Assembly: GCA_050249235.1 (NCBI GenBank)
Contig: JBFWQW010000017.1
Location: 1-36,885, forward strand
Length of the DNA stretch: 36,885 nt
Origin: JAEKLB01 sp050249235
Lineage (GTDB): Bacteria; Actinomycetota; Acidimicrobiia; Acidimicrobiales; CADCSY01
Reading direction: 5' to 3'
Below the pieces are notes generated by a model, which searched no databases, was not told where the DNA came from, and was given only the letters and a program-made list of their open reading frames with translations. Positions 8,310 to 15,782 of the stretch are shown here, in pieces. The position numbers and the translations under genes are program-made. Each line of letters begins with the position of its first letter. The first letter of the stretch is position 1.

Positions 8310-8497
8310 CCGGCCTTCAGGTCCTGTTGGGCGCCATCGGCGGCACGATGGTCGCGATCGTCATCACCGCCGGCCGACTCTGGCTCGTTCGCCACGTCGC
8401 CGAACCGAACGGGGACGGCCGGCCGAGCCACGGATCACGTGTCGTCCGACCCCACCGGGAGGCGCTCGATCGCAGCGACCCTCCGCGGTGGAGGTGA
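8306..8497 (+). CDS. 63-residue single-pass membrane protein
   Basis: The GTG start overlaps the stop of the 35-residue ORF (GTGA). Residues 4-28 (LLGAIGGTMVAIVITAGRLW) form one transmembrane helix, followed by an Arg/His-rich hydrophilic tail that would be cytoplasmic under the positive-inside rule. Small single-helix proteins next to ion transporters are often accessory subunits, but nothing here proves that. It lies 247 nt before terC, a gap in which I see no gene. Confidence 0.45.
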   Translation: MTGLQVLLGAIGGTMVAIVITAGRLWLVRHVAEPNGDGRPSHGSRVVRPHREALDRSDPPRWR

Positions 8498-8744
8498 CCC
8501 GGCCGGTGCGCCATCGTCCCGACGTCCTCGGTCCGGTCGCCGTCGCCGCCGGGCACGAACCAGGCCACGACACCTCGGCCGTCGCGGCAAGACGGTCGGC
8601 CCGTCGGCTCCGGTCGCCGGCGCCGTCCGGAGAGGTCCGACCCGCCGGTTCCCGGCCGCCGGTCGCGGCCCCTCCGCTAGAGCCACCTTCCATGACAACA
8701 GCGCCGCCGTTCGATCGCCGGCCCCTCCCCGAACGGAGATCCCG

Positions 8745-9830
8745 ATGCCCGCGCCAACCGCAATGGTGATGTCAGCCACCACGACCGGGGCGACCAGCGA
8801 CTTCGCCAGCTTCGACGTGCCGACGTGGGTTTGGATCGCCCTCATCGGTGCCATCACTACGATGCTGGTCGTCGACCTCCTGCTGGTCCACCGCACCGCG
8901 CACGTCATCACCATCAAGGAAGCCGCCATCGAGTCCGCCGTCTGGATCTCGATCGGGCTCGCCTTCGGCCTCGTCCTCCTGGTCTGGCAGGGAGGCCAGG
9001 CCGGGGGTGAGTACTACGCCGGCTTCCTGATCGAGAAGAGCCTCTCGATCGACAACGTGTTCGTGTGGGCGGTGATCTTCGGGTTCTTCGCCGTCCCTCG
9101 GGAGTACCAGTTCCGCGTGCTGTTCTGGGGCATCTTCGGCGCGCTCGTGCTGCGCGGCATCTTCATCTTCGCCGGCGTCTCCCTCATCACGCGCTTCGAG
9201 TGGATCCTCTACGTCTTCGGCGCCTTCCTGCTCTACACGGCATGGAAGATCGTCCATCACGACGAGAGCCGACAGGTCGACTACAACGCCAACATCGCCA
9301 TGCGGCTCGTGCGCCGCGTGGTGCCGACCACGCCCAACTACGACGGACAGAAGCTGTTCACGCGCCAGAACGGCAAGCGGTTCGCCACCCCGCTCTTCGC
9401 GGTGCTCGTGCTCATCGAGGCGACCGACGTCGTGTTCGCCGTGGACTCGGTGCCCGCGATCCTCGCCGTCAGCCGCGAGCCGTTCATCGTCTTCGCGGCC
9501 AACGCCTTCGCCATCCTCGGGCTTCGCTCCTTGTACTTCCTGCTCGGTGGCATGCAGGGCAGGTTCCGCTACCTCAACGTCGGACTCGGCGTCATCCTCG
9601 CGTTCGTCGGGGTGAAGATGCTCCTCATCGGTGAGCCCTTCGAGGTCCACCTCCCGACCTTCGTGTCCCTCGGCTTCATCGCCGCCGTCATCACCGTCGC
9701 CGTCGTCGCATCCATGCGGGCCGACGCCCGCGACCACCACGCCACGACCTCGCCGCAGCCCGACCTCGTGGTCACCGACAGCGCGGTCGACCGTGGTGGC
9801 GATCCCGACGGCTCCCCGAACGACACCTGA
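8745..9830 (+). CDS. TerC-family integral membrane protein
   Basis: A 361-residue protein of the TerC/Alx family, linked in other bacteria to manganese export, alkaline response or tellurite resistance. The hallmark SIDNVFVWAVIFGFF lies at about residues 101-115 and EATDVVFAVDSVPA at 225-238; the acidic residues in both helices form the presumed metal path. About eight transmembrane helices are predicted. The ATG at 8745 is preceded by GGAG with 6 nt spacing; ATGs at 8763 and 8769 are alternatives. The last 35 residues are hydrophilic. No yybP-ykoY-like leader is visible upstream. The nearby Mrp operon suggests a shared ion or pH role, which is inference. Confidence 0.92.
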   Translation: MPAPTAMVMSATTTGATSDFASFDVPTWVWIALIGAITTMLVVDLLLVHRTAHVITIKEAAIESAVWISIGLAFGLVLLVWQGGQAGGEYYAGFLIEKSLSIDNVFVWAVIFGFFAVPREYQFRVLFWGIFGALVLRGIFIFAGVSLITRFEWILYVFGAFLLYTAWKIVHHDESRQVDYNANIAMRLVRRVVPTTPNYDGQKLFTRQNGKRFATPLFAVLVLIEATDVVFAVDSVPAILAVSREPFIVFAANAFAILGLRSLYFLLGGMQGRFRYLNVGLGVILAFVGVKMLLIGEPFEVHLPTFVSLGFIAAVITVAVVASMRADARDHHATTSPQPDLVVTDSAVDRGGDPDGSPNDT

Positions 9831-9885
9831 CAACGCCGGATGTGAGCTCCCCGAACGATGCGGGCGGCCGCGTCCCGGACACGCC

Positions 9886-10194
9886 ATGCTGCACGTCATG
9901 AACGAGGAAGCCCGTGCGACGGACGATCGCGCCCCGGAGCCTGACCCGGCGGAGCTGGCCCGTGGCCGGCTCGAGTCCTTGCTGGCGACGATCGCCGGAG
10001 GGTCGGCGGCGATCTGGCTCCTGAGCGTGGTCGTGAGCGTCTGGTCGCGGTGGGACGACGAGTACTTCGGGTCGAGCACCTCCGACCGGGCCCAGCTGGT
10101 CACCCTCTCGCTCGCCAACGCCTGGGGCTACCTGCTCGTCACGACGGCCGCCGTCCTCGGGATCGTCCTGCTCCGATCCCGACGAATGGACTGA
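9886..10194 (+). CDS. Small two-helix membrane protein, unknown function
   Basis: A 102-residue product from ATG 9886, or 98 residues from the in-frame ATG at 9898; neither has a strong ribosome site. Two hydrophobic segments are evident, residues about 37-51 (AGGSAAIWLLSVVVS) and 79-95 (GYLLVTTAAVLGIVLL). An acidic, Pro-containing N terminus precedes them. It starts 55 nt after terC on the same strand and may be the last gene of that unit. A converging tRNA gene lies downstream. I recognise no family. Confidence 0.6.
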   Translation: MLHVMNEEARATDDRAPEPDPAELARGRLESLLATIAGGSAAIWLLSVVVSVWSRWDDEYFGSSTSDRAQLVTLSLANAWGYLLVTTAAVLGIVLLRSRRMD

Positions 10195-10270
10195 ACCGGG
10201 CCCGTCGTGCCGCGGTCCCTGCGACCGTGACGACCCCTTGCGGTCGCGGGACGTGCACCAGGGTGGGGCG

Positions 10271-10299
10271 GCGGGGACGGAGTCCCCGGCATGGCGGAG
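10271..10299 (-). repeat. 29-bp inverted repeat, right copy (tRNA-Ser 3' end plus terminator)
   Basis: Exact reverse complement of 979-1007. It covers the acceptor 3' bases, CCA and terminator hairpin of tRNA-Ser(GGA). With the left copy it brackets the Mrp-TerC block. Confidence 0.9.
10273..10287 (-). terminator. Hairpin downstream of tRNA-Ser(GGA)
   Basis: GGGGAC and GTCCCC pair perfectly with a 3-nt loop, 4 nt beyond the encoded CCA on the minus strand. It is identical to the hairpin behind tRNA-Ser(CGA). Confidence 0.6.
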
Positions 10300-10379
10300 G
10301 GGGTGGGATTCGAACCCACGGTGGGTTGCCCCACACACGCTTTCCAAGCGTGCCGATTCGGCCGCTCTCGCACCCCTCC
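10292..10379 (-). tRNA. tRNA-Ser (anticodon GGA)
   Basis: An 88-nt class II tRNA on the minus strand. The 5' acceptor strand GGAGGGG (10379-10373) pairs with CCCCTCC (10302-10296); discriminator G and encoded CCA occupy 10295-10292. The anticodon loop reads TTGGAAA, giving GGA (10345-10343), which decodes UCC and UCU. A long variable arm and a T arm with TTCGAAT are present. It is transcribed away from ffs, whose 5' end lies 39 nt away. Confidence 0.97.
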
Positions 10380-10418
10380 GAGGGGCGGCACAGGCTAGCG
10401 CCCGGTAGGGTCGTGCCC

Positions 10419-10528
10419 GCGTAGCAGCCGGGTCCTGTGCAACGGATCCCCGTGAACCGAGTCAGGGCGGGAACGCAGCAGCTCTCAGCGGGTCGAACCG
10501 TGTGCCGCAGATCGCCTGGCTGCTACGC
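10419..10528 (+). ncRNA. ffs: Signal recognition particle 4.5S-type RNA
   Basis: A bacterial small SRP RNA that pairs with Ffh to target membrane proteins. The ends form a perfect 11-bp helix, GCGTAGCAGCC (10419-10429) with GGCTGCTACGC (10518-10528). The apical domain keeps GTCAGG, a GGAA tetraloop (10470-10473) and AGCAGC. The closing stem is GCG/CGC instead of the common TCC/GGA, a compensatory change that supports the structure. A possible -10 (TAGGGT, 10406-10411) lies just upstream. ffs next to dnaX-recR is conserved in actinobacteria; here a minus-strand gene separates it from dnaX. Confidence 0.9.
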
Positions 10529-10657
10529 ACTTCAGCCCCTCCGCCGATCGGTCACGTCCATCACGTCCGGGCTGGTCCCCTGCTCCTCCGTCGCCGAGAG
10601 GCCCCTTGCGCACGGACGATTCGGGCCACCGGGCGCCTGCGGCGCACCCCGTGGTCC

Positions 10658-12520
10658 TCAGTGGGCCACCATGCCGACGATGGGCCGGGCCAGGCCGGGC
10701 TCGACCACCGAGCCGAGGAACGGGGCGTCGCCGTAGGCGAACACCCCGCCGTCGGCGGCCACGAACCAGTAGCCCTCGCCGGTGGCGGTGGCGGCCATGC
10801 CGACGATGGGCTGGTTGAGCCGGACGGCCCCGGTCGAGCCGTGGAAGGCGGCGTCGCCGAAGCTGAAGATGCCGCCGTCCCGTGCCACCAGCCAGTAGCC
10901 GTCGCCGAAGGGAGGGGCGGCCAGGCCGACCACCGGCTGGGCCAGCGTGGTGCCGCCCATCGACCCGAGGAAGGTGGCGTCGCCGAACGCGAACACCCCG
11001 CCGTCGGCGGCGACGAACCGGTAGCCGGCACCGGTCGGGGTCGGGGCCATGCCGACGATGGGCTGGTTGAGCTGCATGGCGCCGGTCGAGCCGTGGAAGG
11101 CGGCGTCGCCGAACGCGAAGATGCCGCCGTCCCGGGCGACGAGCCAGTAGCCCCCGCCGGTCGAGGTGGACGCCATGCCGACGATGGGCTGGTTGAGCGC
11201 GATCGAGCCGGTGGACCCGTGGTAGGTGGCGTCGCCGAAGGCGAAGATGCCGCCGTCGGCGGCCACCAGCCAGTAGCCCCGTCCCGACGGCGTGGTGGCC
11301 ATGCCGACGATGGGCTGGTTGAGCCGGATGGCCCCCGTCGACCCCTGGAACGGCGAGTCGCCGAAGCCGAAGACGCCACCGTCGCCGGCCACCAGCCGGT
11401 ACCCGTTCACGCCGGACCACACCTGGCCGAGCTCGGCCGAGGCGCTGCCGTCGGCGGAGACGGCGGCGACCGTGGTGCGGCCCGCGGCCAGCGACGTGAA
11501 CGAGAAGGCGGCCCGCCCGCCGGCGGTGGGGATGGTCCAGAGCGACCCGGCGGCGGCGACGGTCCCGGCCGCCACCAGCCGGCCGAACGGGTCGACGGCG
11601 AGGACGCCGCCGCCGTCGGGCGTCGGCGCGGCCGCCACCACGGGAAGGGCCGACAGCTCGTCGAAGCCGTCGGTGCCGGTGAGCGGCGTGGCCGTGCCGA
11701 AGGGGTGCACGCCGCCGTCGGCGTCGACGATCACGTAGCCGTCGGCCGCGATCGGGACGATGGCGGCCGCCTCCGGGCCGCTCACCGGCAGACCCCCGGC
11801 ATCGACCGCGTCGCCGAAGGCGTGGACGTCGCCCTCGTCGGTGAGCATCCAGTAGCCGTCGCCCGACGGGGTCAGCGCGGCGTCGACGATCGTGACGTCG
11901 AGGTTGCCGGTCGAGCCCCAGAACTGGGCGGCACCGAACGCGAACACGCCGCCGTCCTCGGCGACGACGTGGTAGCCCGACCCGTCGGGCTGGAGCAGCG
12001 CCGTCATGATCGGGCGGTTCAGCAGGATGGCGCCGGTGTCGCCGTGGAAGCCCAGCCCGAAGGGGAACACCTCGCCGGCCGCCGTGACCAGGAGGTAGAC
12101 GCTGTGGTCCGTCGCCATCGCCACGAACGGGGCCTGCACGTCCTCGTGGGCGGCGTCGCCGAGCCACGGCGCGGCCCCGAAGGCGACGACCTCGCCGAGG
12201 GCGTCGAGCATCCAGTAGCCGTCGCCGGCCCCGGTGCCGTGCACGCCGACGTCGGTGACGAGATGGCCGGGGAAGACCACGCCCCCGTTGCCCGGGGCGG
12301 TGCGGTCGGCGAAGTGGACGAGGGTGCCGTCCGGCTCGGGGTTGCCGCTGCCGTCCTCGAAGGTGCCCGTGACGGTGATGGTCTCCGAGGCCGCCCGGGC
12401 GTGGTCGCGGTCCTGGGTGGCAGTGACCGAGGGAGCGGCGGCCCGGACGGGTGCGACACCGAGGGCGACCGCGCCGGCGACGAGCACGGCGGCGAGCTGG
12501 CGGGTTCGACGGGAGGGCAT
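10658..12520 (-). CDS. Secreted 42-residue-repeat protein (predicted beta-propeller-like)
   Basis: A 620-residue protein. The ATG at 12520 has GAAGGAG upstream and begins a Sec signal peptide (charged RRTRQ, then LAAVLVAGAVALGVAP, cleavage near ARAA/APS). After a short Ig-like region (about residues 30-75) come degenerate repeats such as GYWMLDALGEVVAFG and GYHVVAEDGGVFAFG. Six C-terminal units of 42 residues follow with consensus GYWLVAADGGIFAFGD, GSTG, LNQPIVGMA. This repeat is widespread in secreted proteins of Acidimicrobiia, from memory. Each unit could supply blades of a propeller binding cell-surface or extracellular ligands. No catalytic domain is visible. It reads against dnaX and ffs. 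Confidence 0.82.
   Translation of the reverse strand: MPSRRTRQLAAVLVAGAVALGVAPVRAAAPSVTATQDRDHARAASETITVTGTFEDGSGNPEPDGTLVHFADRTAPGNGGVVFPGHLVTDVGVHGTGAGDGYWMLDALGEVVAFGAAPWLGDAAHEDVQAPFVAMATDHSVYLLVTAAGEVFPFGLGFHGDTGAILLNRPIMTALLQPDGSGYHVVAEDGGVFAFGAAQFWGSTGNLDVTIVDAALTPSGDGYWMLTDEGDVHAFGDAVDAGGLPVSGPEAAAIVPIAADGYVIVDADGGVHPFGTATPLTGTDGFDELSALPVVAAAPTPDGGGVLAVDPFGRLVAAGTVAAAGSLWTIPTAGGRAAFSFTSLAAGRTTVAAVSADGSASAELGQVWSGVNGYRLVAGDGGVFGFGDSPFQGSTGAIRLNQPIVGMATTPSGRGYWLVAADGGIFAFGDATYHGSTGSIALNQPIVGMASTSTGGGYWLVARDGGIFAFGDAAFHGSTGAMQLNQPIVGMAPTPTGAGYRFVAADGGVFAFGDATFLGSMGGTTLAQPVVGLAAPPFGDGYWLVARDGGIFSFGDAAFHGSTGAVRLNQPIVGMAATATGEGYWFVAADGGVFAYGDAPFLGSVVEPGLARPIVGMVAH
10661..11404 (-). repeat. 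Coding tandem repeat, 126-bp period, six units
   Basis: Five full units and a shortened last one encode the C-terminal 42-residue repeats of the secreted protein. Units are close at the DNA level, for example the recurring GATGGGCTGGTTGAGC on the plus strand at 10806, 11056, 11182 and 11308, one to two periods apart. Such similarity suggests recent duplication or recombination between units. Confidence 0.85.
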
Positions 12521-12723
12521 GGGGGCTCCTTCGAGTGGGGCCTCGTTCTCCACGGTCGGGGCCGGCGGGACCGGAGGCGCGGGGGAGCCGCCGGGGGTTC
12601 GGGGGTGGGAGGCCAGGCCTCGGCAGCCACTGTAGGGATGCACGACTCGCAGGCGGGCGCGGCGGGGCGGCCCGGTGCCCGGGCCCGGGTTCCGGTGGCC
12701 CCGCACCGTCGTAGGGTGCGGGC

Positions 12724-14631
12724 GTGTTCCAGTCGCTCTACCGGCGCTACCGCCCGCAGCGATTCGGCGAGGTCCGGGGCCAGGACCACGTCACCGCCGC
12801 CCTGCGCAACGCGGTGCGGGACGGCACCGTCGCCCACGCCTACCTGCTGAGCGGCCCGCGGGGCACGGGCAAGACGTCGTCGGCCCGCATCCTGGCCAAG
12901 GCGCTGAACTGCGAGCAGCCGGAGGGCGGCGAGCCGTGCGGCACCTGCGAGTCGTGCGTGGCGGTGGAGGCGGGTCGGTCGCTCGACGTGATCGAGCTCG
13001 ACGCGGCGTCGAACAACGGCGTCGACGCCATGCGCGACCTGGTGGCCCGGGCCTCGCTCGGCACGGGGGGCCGGGCCAAGGTGTACATCGTGGACGAGGT
13101 CCACATGCTCTCGACGGCGGCGTCGAACGTGCTGCTGAAGCCGCTCGAGGAGCCACCGGCCCACGTCACCTGGGTGCTGGCCACCACCGATCCGCAGAAG
13201 GTGCTGCCCACCATCCGGAGCCGCACCCAGCACTTCGAGTTCCGCCTCTTGGCCGCCTCGGTGCTGGCCGACCACGTCCGCTGGGTGGCCGCCGACGCCG
13301 GGCTGGCGCTCGACGACGCGGCGGTCGAGCAGGCCGTCCGCCGGGGCCGGGGCTCGGCCCGCGACACGCTCTCCGCCCTCGACCAGATCGTGGCCGGCGG
13401 CAGCGTGGCCGACGACGACGCGCCGGTCGACGAGCTGGTGGAGGCGCTCTGCGAGCGGGACACCGGCCGTGCGCTGGCGGCGGTGGCCATGGCCGCCAAC
13501 GGCGGTCGGGACATCCGGGGCCTGGCCGAGTCGCTGCTGGCCAGCCTGCGCGACGCCCTGCTGGCCGTCCTCGCGCCCGACGTCGTGGCCCTGCCCGACG
13601 ACGCGCTGGCCCGGGTGTCCGACCAGGGTCGCCGGCTCGGCCCGCCGGCGATCACCCGTGCCCTCGATGCCGTCGGCCAGGCCCTGCTCGACATGCGGGA
13701 GGCGCCCGATCCCCGGGTGAGCTTCGAGGTCGCCCTGGTGCGGGTCACCCGGCTCGAGCTCGACACCTCGCCGGCCGCGCTGGTCGAGCGGCTCGAGCGC
13801 CTCGAGCGGGGCCAGCGCACCGCACCGGCGGCGGTGTCGGGGGCCCCCGAGCGGCCGGGCGAGGCTCCCGCTCCCGCCGCGCCGACGCGGCCGGCGGAGC
13901 CGGGCGCGGCCGGCTCGGCGCTTCCTCGCCGGCCGGGCCCGCCGCCGGCGGCAGCGCGGGGTGGGGCGGCCGAGCGGGTTGGGGCGGCGGACGGTGGAGG
14001 GACCGCGGACGGTGGGGCGGCCGGGACGGCTGTGGCCACCGGCGTCCCGGCCGCCCCTCCGGCGTCCCGGCCCGCCCTCGGCGCCCTGCGCCGCCCACCG
14101 TCGGCGGCCGCCGCGGGGCCCACCCCGGCGCCGGCTCCGGCTCCGTCGGCTGCTCCCTCGGCCGCCCCGACCCCCTCGCCGGGCCCGGCGGCCGGGGACC
14201 CGGCACCGGCCGCCCCGGGCGACGCCGCCTTCCCGAGCCGGGACGAGCTGGCCCTGGCGTGGGGCGACACCGTCCTGCGGTCGCTGAAGGCGAGGGTGAA
14301 GGGGCTCTACGGCAGCGGTCGCTTCGTGGCGGTCGACGACGGCCACGCCGTGTTCGGCTTCGAGAGCGCCACGCTCGGCGAGATGGCCGACCAGGCCCGG
14401 CCCGACGTCGAAGCCGCCCTCACCGCCCACTTCGGTCGACCCGTCCGGGTCCGCATCGTCGTGGCCCCGGTCGGCCCCTCGGCCGGCGATGCGCCGGCGG
14501 AGGACGAGCTCCCCGACGTCGCCGACCTGGTCGACCTCACCGACGCGCCACCGGATGCCCGCTCGCCCATCGACCACCTCCGCTCCGCCTTCCCCGGCGC
14601 CGAGCTCCTCCCTCCCGACGACCCCACCTAG
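12724..14631 (+). CDS. dnaX: DNA polymerase III subunits gamma and tau
   Basis: A 635-residue clamp-loader ATPase with a GTG start. Walker A is GPRGTGKTS (residues 44-52), the zinc module uses Cys63, Cys72, Cys75 and Cys78, Walker B is VYIVDEVHML (120-129), and sensor 1 is LATTDPQK. The sensor-adjacent SRC motif reads SRT at 166-168, which is common in actinobacteria. Residues about 375-500 are a long Ala/Pro/Gly-rich linker that differs strongly in composition from the rest. A C-terminal tau-like domain (DELALAWGDTVLRSLKARVK) follows. No obvious slippery frameshift run is visible. It is divergent from the repeat-protein gene. Confidence 0.95.
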   Translation: MFQSLYRRYRPQRFGEVRGQDHVTAALRNAVRDGTVAHAYLLSGPRGTGKTSSARILAKALNCEQPEGGEPCGTCESCVAVEAGRSLDVIELDAASNNGVDAMRDLVARASLGTGGRAKVYIVDEVHMLSTAASNVLLKPLEEPPAHVTWVLATTDPQKVLPTIRSRTQHFEFRLLAASVLADHVRWVAADAGLALDDAAVEQAVRRGRGSARDTLSALDQIVAGGSVADDDAPVDELVEALCERDTGRALAAVAMAANGGRDIRGLAESLLASLRDALLAVLAPDVVALPDDALARVSDQGRRLGPPAITRALDAVGQALLDMREAPDPRVSFEVALVRVTRLELDTSPAALVERLERLERGQRTAPAAVSGAPERPGEAPAPAAPTRPAEPGAAGSALPRRPGPPPAAARGGAAERVGAADGGGTADGGAAGTAVATGVPAAPPASRPALGALRRPPSAAAAGPTPAPAPAPSAAPSAAPTPSPGPAAGDPAPAAPGDAAFPSRDELALAWGDTVLRSLKARVKGLYGSGRFVAVDDGHAVFGFESATLGEMADQARPDVEAALTAHFGRPVRVRIVVAPVGPSAGDAPAEDELPDVADLVDLTDAPPDARSPIDHLRSAFPGAELLPPDDPT

Positions 14632-14645
14632 CCCGCCCTCCCTTC

Positions 14646-14695
14646 CGTTCTTGTCGACGGAGCCGGGATCGTCCCGGCTCCGTCGACCGAGAACG
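14646..14695. terminator. Long perfect hairpin after dnaX (palindromic element, copy 1)
   Basis: A 16-bp perfect stem, GTCGACGGAGCCGGGA (14653-14668) with its complement at 14672-14687 and a 3-nt loop. It is extended by GTTCT/AGAAC at 14647-14651 and 14690-14694. It lies 15 nt after the dnaX stop and 49 nt before ybaB. It could terminate or attenuate transcription from dnaX. Its outer half resembles the palindrome at 17111-17179. Confidence 0.65.
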
Positions 14696-14743
14696 GGCAC
14701 GGCATGGCGGGTCGGTGTCGGTGGCGGTGCTTAGGCTCGGGAG

Positions 14744-15067
14744 GTGGCAGACACACCGGCCGAGCAGCCCGACCTCAGCGCCCTCTTCGAGCAGGCCCAG
14801 CAGCTCCAGGCGTCGCTCCTCGGGGGCGGCGCCGGGCAGACGTTCGAGGGCGTGGCCGGCGGCGGCGCGGTCAAGGTCACCGTCACGGCCGCCGGCGAGT
14901 TCCAGCAGGTGACGATCCGGCCCGACGCCGTCGACCCCGACGACGTCGCCATGCTCGAGGATCTCGTCCTGGCCGCCGTCCGGGATGCCAGCGCCCAGGC
15001 CTCGGCTGCCGCCCAGCAGGGCCTCGGCGCCATGCTCGGCGGCCTCCTCGGCGGCGACCAGGGCTGA
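14744..15067 (+). CDS. ybaB: YbaB/EbfC nucleoid-associated protein
   Basis: A 107-residue DNA-binding dimer of the YbaB family, usually found between dnaX and recR as here. The GTG start is preceded by GGGAG. The family core is clear: an N-terminal helix LFEQAQQLQASLL, the beta region GAVKVTVTAAGEFQQVTI (about residues 41-58), DPDDVAMLEDLVLAAVRDA, and a Gly-rich C terminus (LGAMLGGLLGG). It ends 19 nt before recR. Confidence 0.93.
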   Translation: MADTPAEQPDLSALFEQAQQLQASLLGGGAGQTFEGVAGGGAVKVTVTAAGEFQQVTIRPDAVDPDDVAMLEDLVLAAVRDASAQASAAAQQGLGAMLGGLLGGDQG

Positions 15068-15086
15068 CCGGCCCCGCTTCCCGCCC

Positions 15087-15683
15087 GTGTACGCCGGACC
15101 CGTCCAGGACCTCATCGACGAGCTCGGCCGCATGCCGGGCATCGGCCCGAAGTCGGCCCAGCGCATCGCCTTCCACCTCCTGAAGCTGTCGAAGGACGAC
15201 GCCCTGCGCCTGTCGCACGCCATCGTCGAGGTGAAGGACAAGGTGGCCTTCTGCGGACGCTGCTTCAACGTGGCCGAAGGCGACGTCTGTGGCATCTGCG
15301 CCGACGAACGCCGCGACAGCCACGTGCTCTGCGTCGTCGAGGAGCCGAAGGACGTGGTCGCGGTCGAGAAGACGCACGAGTTCCGAGGTCGCTACCACGT
15401 CCTCCAGGGGGCCATCAGCCCCATCGAGGGGATCGGGCCCGATCAGCTCCGGGTGAAGGAGCTGCTCCTGCGGCTCGACCCCGAGGAGGTGACCGAGGTG
15501 ATCCTCTGCACCAACCCGAACATCGAGGGCGAGGCCACGGCCATGTACCTGGCCCGCCTGCTCAAGCCGCTCGGCATGCGGGTGACCCGGATCGCCAGCG
15601 GCCTCCCCGTCGGAGGCGACCTCGAGTACGCCGACGAGCTCACCCTCGGGCGGGCCCTCGAGGGCCGTCGCGACGTGGACTGA
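15087..15683 (+). CDS. recR: Recombination mediator protein RecR
   Basis: A 198-residue protein that works with RecF and RecO to load RecA on gapped DNA. The open frame starts earlier inside ybaB, but the GTG at 15087 gives the family's usual N terminus VYAGPVQDLIDEL. It shows the helix-hairpin-helix LGRMPGIGPKSAQR (residues 13-26), the C4 zinc motif Cys56-x2-Cys59-x8-Cys68-x2-Cys71, and a Toprim domain with Glu86 and NPNIEGEATA (143-152). Length and synteny are standard. Confidence 0.96.
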   Translation: MYAGPVQDLIDELGRMPGIGPKSAQRIAFHLLKLSKDDALRLSHAIVEVKDKVAFCGRCFNVAEGDVCGICADERRDSHVLCVVEEPKDVVAVEKTHEFRGRYHVLQGAISPIEGIGPDQLRVKELLLRLDPEEVTEVILCTNPNIEGEATAMYLARLLKPLGMRVTRIASGLPVGGDLEYADELTLGRALEGRRDVD

Positions 15684-15749
15684 CGACGCCGCTCCCGGAC
15701 CGTGCCGTCCCCGACGGTGGCCGGTGTCCTCACCAGTGCAGCGAGAGCA

Positions 15750-15767
15750 GCGGACGTGCCCGTCCGC
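15750..15767. terminator. Convergent-gene hairpin between recR and the thiolase
   Basis: GCGGACG (15750-15756) pairs with CGTCCGC (15761-15767) around TGCC. It lies in the 99-nt gap between two converging genes, where one hairpin can serve both directions. No T-tract is seen. Confidence 0.45.
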
Positions 15768-15782
15768 CCGTTCTCGTCCGGG

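Noticed and set aside
8498..8744. yybP-ykoY manganese riboswitch before terC, or a further gene
   Set aside because: I looked for the conserved loop sequences of that class and found none; frames here show no protein-like reading.
10661..11404. CRISPR or satellite DNA
   Set aside because: The 126-bp period is in frame and codes for a clear 42-residue protein repeat.
12019..14700. Long minus-strand ORF across dnaX and the repeat-gene start
   Set aside because: It runs through dnaX in antisense and has no recognisable protein sequence.
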